This document shows positions 53,367-61,990 of a stretch of DNA of 64,000 bases, piece after piece. The position numbers and the translations under genes are program-made. A model generated the notes under the pieces. It worked only from the letters and a program-made list of their open reading frames with translations, did not search any database and was not told the DNA's origin. The DNA is taken from positions 1 to 64,000 of the forward strand of contig NZ_JACJVI010000005.1 in the NCBI RefSeq assembly GCF_014237835.1, in the 5' to 3' direction. How positions within the stretch are numbered: position 1 is the stretch's first letter; each line of letters opens with the position of its first letter. Source of the DNA: Rhizobium sp. AQ_MP. GTDB taxonomy: Bacteria; Pseudomonadota; Alphaproteobacteria; Rhizobiales; Rhizobiaceae.

Positions 53367-54179
53367 TTATCGCTTTTTCGCGACGACCAGATGGCCCGGC
53401 GACGGATTTCCATCCTGCATGCGGACATTGATGTCGGTGATCTCGATGAGTTCGAAACCGGTCTCGGTCAGGCGCTCACGCACGTAAGTCTCGGCATGGA
53501 CGAAGCGCTGGTGCGGGCCGACGATGAACGGACGACCGTTCATGACCTCGTCCGCCATGGTCTCGGAAGAGAAAATGAAGATCCCGCCGTCGGTCATGTT
53601 TTCGGCGGCGCCGAAGAACAAAGGTTCGAGCGCGCCTAGATAGGGCAGAACGTCGGTGGCGGTGACGAGGTCGAAGGGCTCGTCGTCGTTGTCTTCCAGA
53701 AAGTCCTCGAGTTCGGCGACATAGAGGGTCTCGTAGAGATCCTTCTCGTGGGCGATCTCGACCATCTTTTCGGAGATGTCGATGCCGGTCATGTCGTCCA
53801 CCATGTCGCGCAGCGCGCCGCCGGTGAGGCCGGTGCCGCAGCCGAGGTCGAGCAGCCGCTTGAACGGGCCGAGCCCGAGGGCCTGCAGCCGCTGGCGCAC
53901 CATCATCGGCACGCTGTAGCCGAGCTGTTCGACGAGGATGTCCTCGAAAGCCTCGGCATGTTGGTCGAAGAGGGTCTCGACATAGGCGTCGGGCGCCCGG
54001 GGCGGGGCCTCGCCACGGCCAAGCGCTGCAATGCGGACGGAGGCACCACCGTGATCGTCCGGATCAATGGCCAGCACTTCCTCATAGGCCTGGACGGCGG
54101 CGTCGATGTCGCCTGCCTTTTCGAGCGCCAGTGCACGGTTATAGGCTTCCGCCAGGGCTTCTTCGTCGATCTTGGCCAT
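53367..54179 (-). CDS. TPR-containing SAM-dependent methyltransferase
   Basis: The 270-residue protein has one or two TPR-like helices at the N-terminus (ALAEAYNRALALEKAGDIDA, QAYEEVLAIDPDDHG). A class I methyltransferase domain follows: motif I LLDLGCGTGLTG, MTGIDISEKMVEIA, and DLVTATDVLPYLG. It is of the type annotated as predicted TPR methyltransferase in rhizobia. The substrate is unknown. The ATG at 54179 marks the TPR start. Confidence 0.85.
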   Translation of the reverse strand: MAKIDEEALAEAYNRALALEKAGDIDAAVQAYEEVLAIDPDDHGGASVRIAALGRGEAPPRAPDAYVETLFDQHAEAFEDILVEQLGYSVPMMVRQRLQALGLGPFKRLLDLGCGTGLTGGALRDMVDDMTGIDISEKMVEIAHEKDLYETLYVAELEDFLEDNDDEPFDLVTATDVLPYLGALEPLFFGAAENMTDGGIFIFSSETMADEVMNGRPFIVGPHQRFVHAETYVRERLTETGFELIEITDINVRMQDGNPSPGHLVVAKKR

Positions 54180-54305
54180 ACTGGCCTCCTGTTCTTGCGG
54201 CCGGTCGAGCGGCCTTTGCCGGTCGTCTAGCGGGTCGGGCCCGGATTGGCAATGAAAAGGGAACCCGGTGCTGCGCATTCCTGTTTTGGGCACATGGAGC
54301 AAAGC

Positions 54306-55043
54306 ATGGAACGGACCGCACAGGAGAAGGCTGGCATTCTGCCACTGGACAGCGACAGGCCCGCGCGGCTCGCGCCGGCCTTGCCGGCGAATTCGGCCGA
54401 GAAGGCCAATATGATCATCCACTACTATCGTGGAGAGATCGGACGCATGACGAGCTGGCGTGACCGGATCGATCGAACGTCGAACTGGTCGATGACAGTG
54501 GTTGCCGGTCTGCTGTCCGTGTCCCTGTCAACGCCGACCTCCCACCATGGGGTGGTGTTGTTCGCGATGCTCCTGATTTCCGTCTTCTTGCTGATCGAGG
54601 CGCGGCGCTATCGCTTCTTCGATGTATACCGGGCACGTGTGCGTCAACTCGAACGGCATTACTTCGCCCAGGCGCTTTTCCCGCAGGCGGAACTGAAACC
54701 GGACTGGGCCGAGGCGATTGCCGCGAGCCTGAGAAAGCCGGTGTTCCTGATCAGCTATCGTGCGGCGCTTTTCCGGCGTATCCGCAGGAACTATGGCTGG
54801 ATGTATCTGATCCTGCTCCTGGCCTGGGCGCTGAAGATTTCAAGCCCGAAACTGCAGCAGGGGGAGGCACCCGTCGAATTTGTCGGGAGCTTTTGGCAGG
54901 TCATCGGCAATGCCGACCTCGGCCCGCTCCCCGGCGGCTTCGTTCTGGCCCTGGTTTGTGCCTTCCATGTAGCGCTGCTGCTCGCCTGTCTGCACCGGGA
55001 GCCGGACGACGGCGAATTCGCCCATGGGGAGGTGCATGTCTGA
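54306..55043 (+). CDS. DUF2270 integral membrane protein
   Basis: The 245-residue protein matches the DUF2270 family: IIHYYRGEIGRMTSWRDRID, RTSNWSMTVVAGLLSVSLS, then VFLLIEARRYRFFDVYRARV and YFAQALFP. It has four or so membrane helices. Function unknown. The ATG at 54306 has GGAG 5-6 nt upstream and is preferred over ATG 54246 and 54294. It ends 2 bp before the end of the convergent usg gene. Confidence 0.85.
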   Translation: MERTAQEKAGILPLDSDRPARLAPALPANSAEKANMIIHYYRGEIGRMTSWRDRIDRTSNWSMTVVAGLLSVSLSTPTSHHGVVLFAMLLISVFLLIEARRYRFFDVYRARVRQLERHYFAQALFPQAELKPDWAEAIAASLRKPVFLISYRAALFRRIRRNYGWMYLILLLAWALKISSPKLQQGEAPVEFVGSFWQVIGNADLGPLPGGFVLALVCAFHVALLLACLHREPDDGEFAHGEVHV

Positions 55044-55045
55044 CG

Positions 55046-55312
55046 TCAGTGCAGGATGAACTCGCCCTTCAAGGACCGCCATTCGCTGGCCGCGATCATC
55101 TTCTTGTGCACGTAGGTGACAGAATGGATCGGGCCCTCGATCTTGTCCTGCCAGAAGCGCAGAAAGCCGCGCATTTCCGGGAAGTCAGGTGCGAGATCGT
55201 AGTGCTGCCAGATGTAGGTCTGCAGCAGCGAGGGATGATCGGGCAGGCGGTAGAGGATCTGGGCGGTGGTCAGCCCGTAACCCTTCAGCATCAGTTCCAT
55301 TTCGCTGTTCAT
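55046..55312 (-). CDS. usg: Usg family protein
   Basis: The 88-residue protein (start MNSEMELMLKGYGLTTAQIL) matches the small Usg proteins of Rhizobiales, with YRLPDHPSLLQTYIWQHYDL and the C-terminal KGEFILH. Function is unknown; the name comes from an old link with other operons. The ATG at 55312 has GGGGAA upstream. It lies downstream of an amino-acid ABC permease gene on the same strand, with 171 bp between, so a shared transcript is possible. Confidence 0.8.
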   Translation of the reverse strand: MNSEMELMLKGYGLTTAQILYRLPDHPSLLQTYIWQHYDLAPDFPEMRGFLRFWQDKIEGPIHSVTYVHKKMIAASEWRSLKGEFILH

Positions 55313-55483
55313 GTGCCAGCGTTCCCCGTGTTCTCGTTGAAGACGGATCGACGCGGACGGTGTCATCGCTTCCGCGACCGACCGGGGCCGCGACCGACGC
55401 GGGCCCTGAGACGATGGAAACACCGTGTGGTAAAGGAAGTTCTAATGAGGCGCGGAGCCGTGCAGCCGCCGCCCCACTCGCGA

Positions 55484-56314
55484 TCATCGTTTCAGATGTC
55501 GGGTCAGCCGCGCTTCGATCGCTCCCCAGGTGTGGCGCAACGCCTCGACGATGGCGAGATAGAAGATCGCTGCCCAGAGATAGGTCTGGTAGTCGAAGGT
55601 GCGCGAGAAGGCGTAGCGCGTCTGACCCATCAGATCCAATACGGTGACGACGGCGACGACGGCCGAACCCTTGATCATGAAGATGATCTCGTTGCCGTAA
55701 GGGCGCAGGGCGACAATCAGGGCCTGGGGCAGGATGATTTTCCAAAAGGTGACCGAGGCCGGAAGCCCGAGCGACTTTGCACCCTCCGTCTGGCCGCGCG
55801 GCACGCTTTCGATCGCGCCACGCAGGATCTCGGCCTGATAGGCGGCGGTGTTGAGCGTCATGGCGAAGAGGGCGCAGTACCAGGCTTCACGAAAGAACCA
55901 CCACAGACCAACCGCTTCGATCTGCGGCCGGAACGAGCCGAGACCATAATAGATCAGGAAGATCTGCAAGAGCATCGGCGTGCTGCGGAAGACATAGACG
56001 TAGCCATAGGCGACGGCGTTGAGCAACCGGTTCTTCGCCATGCGTGCGAAGGTGACGGGAAACGACAGCACGGCGCCGAGGGTGATCGATCCGAATGTCA
56101 GGATGAGGGTCGTGGCGAGCCCGTCGAGATAGCGCCAGCCATAGCGCTCAATCTTTTCCGGATCCCAGCTCGAAGCCAAGTACCATGTGAGAGCCAGCCC
56201 GAGCACGGCCCAGAGGGTGAGAATGGCATAACCGGCAATCCGTGCGCCGCTGATGCGGCGCGCCTTGACCGGCGGTGCAGGCCGGGGAGGGATCATCTCA
56301 ACGGCATGGCTCAT
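55484..56314 (-). CDS. Amino acid ABC transporter permease (HisM-like)
   Basis: The 276-residue protein has five to six membrane helices. It carries the polar amino acid permease signature region (FRSTPMLLQIFLIYYGL, AYQAEILRGAIESVPRGQ, and the EAA loop EGAKSLGLPASVTF). It pairs with the HisQ-like permease with a 4-bp overlap, and both serve the binding protein at 57.2-58.0 kb. The cognate ATPase is not in the operon or window. Substrate probably a polar or basic amino acid. Confidence 0.9.
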   Translation of the reverse strand: MSHAVEMIPPRPAPPVKARRISGARIAGYAILTLWAVLGLALTWYLASSWDPEKIERYGWRYLDGLATTLILTFGSITLGAVLSFPVTFARMAKNRLLNAVAYGYVYVFRSTPMLLQIFLIYYGLGSFRPQIEAVGLWWFFREAWYCALFAMTLNTAAYQAEILRGAIESVPRGQTEGAKSLGLPASVTFWKIILPQALIVALRPYGNEIIFMIKGSAVVAVVTVLDLMGQTRYAFSRTFDYQTYLWAAIFYLAIVEALRHTWGAIEARLTRHLKR

Positions 56315-57114
56315 CGGCTGACCTCCGCGCGATTGGCCCAACGCGCGATGGCGTTGAGACCGATCGAAGACAGGGTTGCGAGCAAGAGATAGAGAAGGCA
56401 AGCAATGCCATAGAAAAGGAAGGCCTCCTTGGTGACGCGTGCTGCCACACCGGTCTGGCGCACGATATCGGCGAGGCCGATGACGGAGACAAGGGCCGTA
56501 TCCTTGAGGAGCACGAGCCAGAGATTGCTGAGGCCGGGCAGTGCGATGCGGACCAATTGCGGCACGATGATCAGCCACATGGTCTTGCGCCGGCTGAGGC
56601 CGACAGCACTTCCCGCCTCATACTGGCCCCTGGGTATGGCCTGGAAGGCTGAGAGAAGCACCTCGGACGCATAGGATGAAAAGACAACGGACAGGGCGAT
56701 CATGCCTGCCAGGAAGGCGTTGATCTCGACCCGCTGATCGATGCCGAACCAGGACAGTACGGACTGAACCAGTATCTGGAATCCGAAATAGACGATGAAG
56801 AGGGTCAGCAGTTCAGGGAGGCCGCGAAAAATCGTGGTGTAGACGCCGGTTGCGGCACGCAGGCTCCATTCGCCGGACTGTCTCGCCAGCGCGATGAGAA
56901 AGCCGAGAGCTAGGCCGACTGGCAGCGTTGCAAGGGACAGGGTGAGGGTGACCTTCACGCCGAACGCGATCTCATCGCCCCAGCCTTGATCGCCACAGCC
57001 CACCAGCGTGTCGGATGCGAGCAGGTTGAAGATCCCGACCGGCCCGCAGAATGGATCCAAGGTGTAACTGATCCAGGCCCAGAGCGAGCCAAGTGCGGAA
57101 GAGAATCCGCCCAT
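56311..57114 (-). CDS. Amino acid ABC transporter permease (HisQ-like)
   Basis: The 267-residue permease shows the family pattern (TIFRGLPELLTLFIVYFG, YASEVLLSAFQAIPRGQYEA, EAA loop GSAVGLSRRKT). The ATG at 57114 follows GGGGGA. A hairpin lies between it and the binding-protein gene, as is usual where the binding protein is made in excess. Its stop overlaps the start of the second permease. It acts in the inner membrane as a heterodimer. Confidence 0.9.
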   Translation of the reverse strand: MGGFSSALGSLWAWISYTLDPFCGPVGIFNLLASDTLVGCGDQGWGDEIAFGVKVTLTLSLATLPVGLALGFLIALARQSGEWSLRAATGVYTTIFRGLPELLTLFIVYFGFQILVQSVLSWFGIDQRVEINAFLAGMIALSVVFSSYASEVLLSAFQAIPRGQYEAGSAVGLSRRKTMWLIIVPQLVRIALPGLSNLWLVLLKDTALVSVIGLADIVRQTGVAARVTKEAFLFYGIACLLYLLLATLSSIGLNAIARWANRAEVSR

Positions 57115-57175
57115 GCCATTCCCCCTTGGCGGTTTCTCCCGCCATTTTTGATGTTCATGCCGTTCAAATGCAAAA

Positions 57176-57200
57176 TGGCGGAAGTGTTCGACTTCCGCCA
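57176..57200 (-). terminator. Intercistronic hairpin between binding-protein and permease genes
   Basis: TGGCGGAAG and CTTCCGCCA form a 9-bp stem with a 7-nt loop, followed on the minus strand by TTTTG. It probably stops most transcripts after the binding-protein gene, giving less permease mRNA. Confidence 0.7.
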
Positions 57201-57226
57201 CTCGATTTCATCAGGATATCCCTGTC

Positions 57227-58000
57227 TCAGTTGCCGTAAACGTCGAAATCAAAATATTTCTTGTTGATTTCTGCGTATTTGCCGCTGGCACGGATCGCCT
57301 CGATGGCGGCCGTGAACTTGTCGGCCAGCGCGGTTTCGCCCTTGCGGACGGCAATGCCTGCACCCTGGCCGTTGATTTCGACGTCGACCGGCAGCGGCGT
57401 CAGGATCTTGCAGCAGGCGCCGGCGTCGGTTTTCAGCCATTCCGAAAGCACGACGATATCGTCGACTACGGCGTCAACGCGGCCGCCTTCGAGGTCCAGC
57501 TTGTATTCGTCGGCCGTCGGATAGAGCTTAAGCTCGCTGTCGGCCATGTGCTTTTCGGCATAGTTGGCATGCGTCGTCGACGATTGAGCGCCGATGGTCT
57601 TGCCGGCAAGGCCAGCCACATCGGTAATCGTCGAATCCTTGGGCACGGCGACGGCCGGCGGGGTGTTGTAGTACTTCTTGGAGAAGTCGACCTTCTCCAG
57701 ACGCTCAGGGGTAATCGACATGGAAGCGATGATGGCATCGAATTTCTTGGCCTGGAGGGCCGGAATGATGCCGTCCCAATCCTGCGTCACGAATTCGCAG
57801 GTTACCTTCATCTCTTCGCAAAGTGCCTTGGCGATGTCGATGTCGAAGCCAACCAGCGAGCCATCGGCTTCGAGGTTGTTGAAGGGCGGGTAGGCGCCTT
57901 CGGTGCCGATGATCAGCTTTTCCTGCGCCATGGCCGAACCGGCAAAGAGCGACAGGGCAGCGATCGATGCTGCGGCCAGAAAACGTGTCGGAATACGCAT
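57227..58000 (-). CDS. Amino acid ABC transporter periplasmic binding protein
   Basis: The 257-residue protein has a signal peptide (RIPTRFLAAASIAALSLFAG, ending SAMAQ) and the family-3 solute-binding fold: IIGTEGAYPPFNNL, GFDIDIAKALCEEMKV, WDGIIPALQAKKFDAIIASM and VDFSKKYYNTPP. It resembles HisJ/ArgT and so probably binds lysine, arginine, ornithine or histidine. The ATG at 58000 has AGAGGA upstream. It is the first gene of the operon; a candidate promoter lies at about 58088-58117. Confidence 0.93.
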   Translation of the reverse strand: MRIPTRFLAAASIAALSLFAGSAMAQEKLIIGTEGAYPPFNNLEADGSLVGFDIDIAKALCEEMKVTCEFVTQDWDGIIPALQAKKFDAIIASMSITPERLEKVDFSKKYYNTPPAVAVPKDSTITDVAGLAGKTIGAQSSTTHANYAEKHMADSELKLYPTADEYKLDLEGGRVDAVVDDIVVLSEWLKTDAGACCKILTPLPVDVEINGQGAGIAVRKGETALADKFTAAIEAIRASGKYAEINKKYFDFDVYGN

Positions 58001-58360
58001 AGGATCCTCTCTGTTGGGTGGATGCCGTTTGTTGTTGTAAGGCGGCTGTCCGTGATCGTGTGGCGCGATCGACCACACTTGGACCCAATAATCGTCTGTT
58101 TTTCTGGCTGAAATCAACAACAAAAGGCGTGACCGGTCAAATTTGCCACTTTAAAAACGGTGGACGCATCACGCCAAGTTTTTTTGTTCCATCTGGTCTG
58201 GTTGAGTGGAGCAAAACTCCTTCTAACTCGTTCAGCCACGGTTAATTATGCGAAAACTAGCTTGGCAGAAGCTTCGGTTCGCGTAATCGAGCACGCATTC
58301 AACAGCATGGCGGCGTGGGTGTCTCTCACCGGTCCATGCGCAGGGAAGGAAACGCAAGGC
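58001..58360. other. Divergent region between binding-protein gene and OmpA-like gene
   Basis: 360 bp without a gene. On the minus strand, TTGATT (58117-58112) and GATTAT (58093-58088), 18 bp apart, could be the promoter of the transporter operon. GGCGTGA and TCACGCC at 58126 and 58169 form a distant inverted repeat. On the plus strand no promoter was fixed for the OmpA-like gene. Confidence 0.45.
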
Positions 58361-60775
58361 ATGTTCAAGAAGAGATTGCTCAATACGGTGGCAATCCCGG
58401 TCCTGTCCGTCGCGGTGCTGGCAAAGCCGGTCGCGGCTTCGATTACCGGACACCCCGAACGACAGGTTCAAACCCGGCAGGCCGAGGAACAACTCATCCA
58501 GCTTGCACAGGCCGTGACCTGCCAAGATGGATCCGAGGCACCGGATGCCGAGACATGCGCCGCACGGGCGGCGCAGGCGGCCGAAGAAGAGGCCCGGCGC
58601 CAGGCGGAAGCCGAGGCGCAGGCCCAGGCGGAAGCAGAAGCACGGGCTCAGGCCGAGGCCGAAGCGGAAGCCCAGCGCCAGGCCGAGGCCGAAGCGCAGG
58701 CCCAGGCGGAAGCAGAAGCGCAGGCTCAGGCCGAGGCCGAAGCGGAAGCCCAGCGCCAGGCAGAGGCCGAAGCGCAGGCCCAGGCGGAAGCAGAAGCGCA
58801 GGCTCAGGCCGAGGCCGAAGCGGAAGCCCAACGCCAGGCAGAGGCCGAGGCGCAGGCCCAGGCCGAAGCAGAAGCGCAGGCTCAGGCCGAGGCCGAGGCG
58901 GAAGCCCAGCGCCAGGCTGAAGCAGAGGCCCAGGCCCAGGCAGAAGCTGAAGCGGAAGCTCAGCGCGCCGCCGAGGAGGCTCAGCAGGCTGCCGTGACGT
59001 GCGCCGACGGTTCCCAGGCGGCATCGGAAGCGGAGTGCCCCGTTCCGGCAACCCCGGAAGAGCAGCCTGTCGAGGAACAGCCCGCTGAAGAACAGCCAGC
59101 GGAAGAGCAGCCGGCCGAGGAGCAGCCAGCTGAGCAGCCGACCGAGGAGCAGCCAACTGAAGAACAGCCAGCGGAAGAACAGCCAGCTGAGGAGCAGGCC
59201 GCTCCTGAACAGACTGAGGAACAGGCTCCCGCAGATGGCCAAGCCCAGCCGGCCGAACAGCCCGCTGAGGAGCAGCCGGCCGAGGGCGTAACTTGCGCCG
59301 ATGGTTCGCAGGCCGCGACTGAGGCCGAATGCGCTGTTGCACCGCCAAGCGAGCAGCCGGCGGATGAGCAGGCAACCGGTGAAGAGGTTCCGGCCGACGC
59401 GCAGCAGCCGGAGGGCGAGCAGGTTCTCGTGCCTGCCGTCGAGCCGCCGGTCGATCAGCCTGTCGAAGAAATCACCGATACCCGTTCTGCGGAGGAAAGA
59501 GAGGCGATCGCTGAAGATCCGGCCCAGACATCTGAAACCGTGGTTCTTCCGGTGGACAATGGGGCTGCCGTACTCGACAGCGACAAGGACGCCGACAATG
59601 CCGGCGGGCAGGATGCTCGCGAACAGCGCACACTGCTGAGAGCGCAGGAAGACGTGGCTCCTCCGCCGGAAACCGATGCCGAGGCACAGGCCGACAGCGT
59701 TGTCGTGGATCCGCAGACCATCCAGGCGACGATTGCCGAGCAAGGAACGACGCTCGATGCTGCACCGACCTTCGACGTGCCGACCAGCGTCACCAATGTC
59801 ACCAACAGCAGCGTCACGAACAACGTCACCAACAACGTGACGAACAATAACGTGACCAATAATGTGACGAACAACACGATTATCCAGAACAACGTGGTCA
59901 ACCAGGTCACCGAGATCCGGGTCATCGAGCAGGTGGACAACCGCACCGTCATCAATGTCGGCGACCAGATCGTGGTTCGTAGCGACGACCGGCCGCGCCT
60001 GCGTTGGGATGCGGACGAGACCTATTACGAGCAGCTCCCGCGTGGCCGCACGCGTGAGACCATCGAACGCGCTGATGGCAGCAAGCTGGTGACGGTCTAC
60101 AACCGTTATGGCGACATCATCATCCGTTCGCGCATTTCCCCGAGCGGTCGGGAATATGTGCTCCTCTACTCGCCGGAAGCCGACAGCGAACGTCCGCGCG
60201 TATTCGTTGACGTTGGTCTGTCCTTGCCGCCGATGCGTCTGACCATCCCGGTCGACGACTACATCGTCAGCACCACCCGTTCGCCTGATCGTGACTACTA
60301 CGACTTCCTCGCCCGTCCGCCGGTCGAGCGCGTCGAACGCGTCTATTCAATCGACGAGGTGAAGTCGTCTGCCCGTATCCGCGACAAGGTCCGTCGTATC
60401 GACCTCGATACGATCACCTTCCCGTCCGGTTCGGCCGAGGTGCCGCTGGAGCAGGCCCGCACCCTGCGCAAGGTGGCCCAGGCGATGAGCAAACTCCTGG
60501 AGAAGGATCCGGGTGAAGTGTTCCTGATCGAAGGCCATACGGACGCCGTCGGTTCAGATCGGTCCAACCTCGTGCTTTCCGACAAGCGCGCCGAGACGGT
60601 CGCCAACCTCTTGACCGAAGTTTACGGCATCCCGCCGGAAAACATGTCGGTACAGGGCTATGGCGAGCGCTTCCTGAAGATCCGCACGGAAGCCGCCGAG
60701 CAGCAGAACCGTCGTGTTGCCATCCGCCGCGTGACCACTCTGGTTCGCCCGGCAGGGGTCGCCAGCAACGACTGA
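58361..60775 (+). CDS. Large repetitive OmpA-family envelope protein
   Basis: The 804-residue protein has a signal peptide ([20 protein letters not shown]). A long Ala/Glu/Gln coiled coil made of 26-residue repeats follows (residues ~75-210), then Pro/Glu-rich linkers of AEEQP repeats. Three copies of a C-x11-C motif of the form VTCxDGSxA...C (near residues 46, 211 and 310) and an Asn/Thr/Val repeat of VTNN type precede a C-terminal OmpA peptidoglycan-binding domain ([31 protein letters not shown]). It probably bridges the outer membrane or periplasm and peptidoglycan. A strong terminator follows. Repeat number may vary between strains. Confidence 0.88.
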   Translation: MFKKRLLNTVAIPVLSVAVLAKPVAASITGHPERQVQTRQAEEQLIQLAQAVTCQDGSEAPDAETCAARAAQAAEEEARRQAEAEAQAQAEAEARAQAEAEAEAQRQAEAEAQAQAEAEAQAQAEAEAEAQRQAEAEAQAQAEAEAQAQAEAEAEAQRQAEAEAQAQAEAEAQAQAEAEAEAQRQAEAEAQAQAEAEAEAQRAAEEAQQAAVTCADGSQAASEAECPVPATPEEQPVEEQPAEEQPAEEQPAEEQPAEQPTEEQPTEEQPAEEQPAEEQAAPEQTEEQAPADGQAQPAEQPAEEQPAEGVTCADGSQAATEAECAVAPPSEQPADEQATGEEVPADAQQPEGEQVLVPAVEPPVDQPVEEITDTRSAEEREAIAEDPAQTSETVVLPVDNGAAVLDSDKDADNAGGQDAREQRTLLRAQEDVAPPPETDAEAQADSVVVDPQTIQATIAEQGTTLDAAPTFDVPTSVTNVTNSSVTNNVTNNVTNNNVTNNVTNNTIIQNNVVNQVTEIRVIEQVDNRTVINVGDQIVVRSDDRPRLRWDADETYYEQLPRGRTRETIERADGSKLVTVYNRYGDIIIRSRISPSGREYVLLYSPEADSERPRVFVDVGLSLPPMRLTIPVDDYIVSTTRSPDRDYYDFLARPPVERVERVYSIDEVKSSARIRDKVRRIDLDTITFPSGSAEVPLEQARTLRKVAQAMSKLLEKDPGEVFLIEGHTDAVGSDRSNLVLSDKRAETVANLLTEVYGIPPENMSVQGYGERFLKIRTEAAEQQNRRVAIRRVTTLVRPAGVASND
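58595..58980 (+). repeat. Tandem 78-bp coding repeats in the OmpA-like gene
   Basis: The marker CAGCGCCAGG (CAACGCCAGG in the third copy) recurs at 58673, 58751, 58829 and 58907, exactly 78 bp apart. This gives a 26-residue unit rich in Ala, Glu and Gln. Copies are nearly identical, as in repeats that expand and contract by slippage or recombination. Confidence 0.85.
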
Positions 60776-60798
60776 TTGGCTGCGAACCAGACAATGAC

Positions 60799-60834
60799 GA
60801 AGGCCGCCGGATCACTCCGGCGGCCTTCTTTTTT
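60799..60834 (+). terminator. Rho-independent terminator after the OmpA-like gene
   Basis: GAAGGCCGCCGGA and TCCGGCGGCCTTC form a perfect 13-bp stem with loop TCAC, followed by six T, between the OmpA-like gene and the 3' end of mobB. Confidence 0.95.
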
Positions 60835-60841
60835 GCGTGTC

Positions 60842-61363
60842 TCAGCGGCGGGGCGGAAGTTCTGTCACTGATGCAATGAAATCGGCAATCGCCGTGGTGT
60901 CGTCGAGATCAAAGACCGGAAGGGACGTGTCCTCGACCCGGTGGTCGGCAGCAATCGCCCGGATATGCGGATCGGTCGGTGCAAGCGGCTCCCGTTTTGC
61001 CGCTGCCTCCCGCCGGGCTTCGATCTTGGGTACGGGTTCGCGCTTGTAACCCTCGATGAGGACGAGATCGCAGGGGCCAATGCGGGCGAGTATGTCCTCA
61101 AAGCTAGGCTCTGGGTTCCCGCGCAACTCGTGCATGATGGCGTAGCGTGTCCCGGATACGATGACGACTTCATGAGCGCCAGCCTCGCGGTGGCGATAGC
61201 TGTCGGCTCCAACCTTGTCGATGTCAAAGTCGTGGTGAGCGTGCTTGATCGTCGAGATCCTGTAGCCACGTCTTGTGAATTCCTCGACCAGGCGTACCGC
61301 CAGACCCGTCTTGCCGGAGTTTTTCCAGCCGGCAATGCCGAAGATGCGTGGGCTTTCCGTCAT
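60842..61363 (-). CDS. mobB: Molybdopterin-guanine dinucleotide biosynthesis adaptor MobB
   Basis: The 173-residue protein is a P-loop GTPase-like adaptor: FGIAGWKNSGKTGLAVRLVE at the start, KHAHHDFDIDKVGADSYRHR with the conserved His/Asp stretch, and LVLIEGYKREPVPKIE. It helps MobA attach GMP to molybdopterin for bis-MGD enzymes. The ATG at 61363 overlaps the mobA stop by 4 bp. Confidence 0.94.
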   Translation of the reverse strand: MTESPRIFGIAGWKNSGKTGLAVRLVEEFTRRGYRISTIKHAHHDFDIDKVGADSYRHREAGAHEVVIVSGTRYAIMHELRGNPEPSFEDILARIGPCDLVLIEGYKREPVPKIEARREAAAKREPLAPTDPHIRAIAADHRVEDTSLPVFDLDDTTAIADFIASVTELPPRR

Positions 61364-61986
61364 GCTGTACCTGATCCGAGGATGGCTTGCGCGGTTGCAA
61401 GATCCTCCGGCGTGTTGATGTTGAAGAATGGATCGACAAGCCCGAGAGGACCTTCGAAGGGCGGGAAGTCCACGGCTCTTGCCGGATGCCGGGCCGCGAA
61501 GTCGAACACCCGGCGGTGGGCCGGATCGGCGAGCCACTCTTCCAGGTCATCCGAAAGCGTGAGAGGCCATAACGCGGTGGTCGGATGGGTGCGACCGCCG
61601 GAGCTTGCCATCACGATGGTACCGCGTTCGGCGCTTGCAACGAGGCGTTCAACCAGATCCGAGGGCAGAAAGGGCGTGTCGCAGGGAGTGGTGAGGACAT
61701 GCGTGACGCCGCCAGCTCCTTCGGCAAACCGCTTCAGTCCTGCAAGCACGCCAGCGAGCGGACCAGGCCGGTCCGGGTGGGCATCGGAGAGGAGGGGGAT
61801 ACGGTTCCCCAGCGGGTGCCGCTCCGGGGCGTTGAGATAGACTGCGGAGACCTGAGGCTTCAATCGCTCGGCAATCTGGAGGGCGAGCGGCTCTGCTCCC
61901 AGTTTCAAACCGGCCTTGTCGAGGCCCATCCGGCGTGATTGTCCGCCTGCAAGAATGACGGCGGGAGGGCGGATCTGATCGCTCAT
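61360..61986 (-). CDS. mobA: Molybdenum cofactor guanylyltransferase MobA
   Basis: The 208-residue enzyme transfers GMP from GTP to molybdopterin. The nucleotidyl-transferase signature VILAGGQSRRMGLDKAGLKL is at the N-terminus, HPDRPGPLAGVLAGL follows, and TTPCDTPFLP holds the metal-binding Asp. The ATG at 61986 is used because the signature begins soon after it; ATG 62001 is an alternative, and neither has a strong ribosome binding site. It overlaps the end of the upstream exporter gene or nearly so, and is coupled to mobB by ATGA. Confidence 0.93.
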   Translation of the reverse strand: MSDQIRPPAVILAGGQSRRMGLDKAGLKLGAEPLALQIAERLKPQVSAVYLNAPERHPLGNRIPLLSDAHPDRPGPLAGVLAGLKRFAEGAGGVTHVLTTPCDTPFLPSDLVERLVASAERGTIVMASSGGRTHPTTALWPLTLSDDLEEWLADPAHRRVFDFAARHPARAVDFPPFEGPLGLVDPFFNINTPEDLATAQAILGSGTA

Positions 61987-61990
61987 GCCT

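Noticed and set aside
58160..58360. Upstream extension of the OmpA-like reading frame
   Set aside because: The frame is open, but the signal peptide starts at 58361 with AAGGA upstream; the extension lacks coding character.
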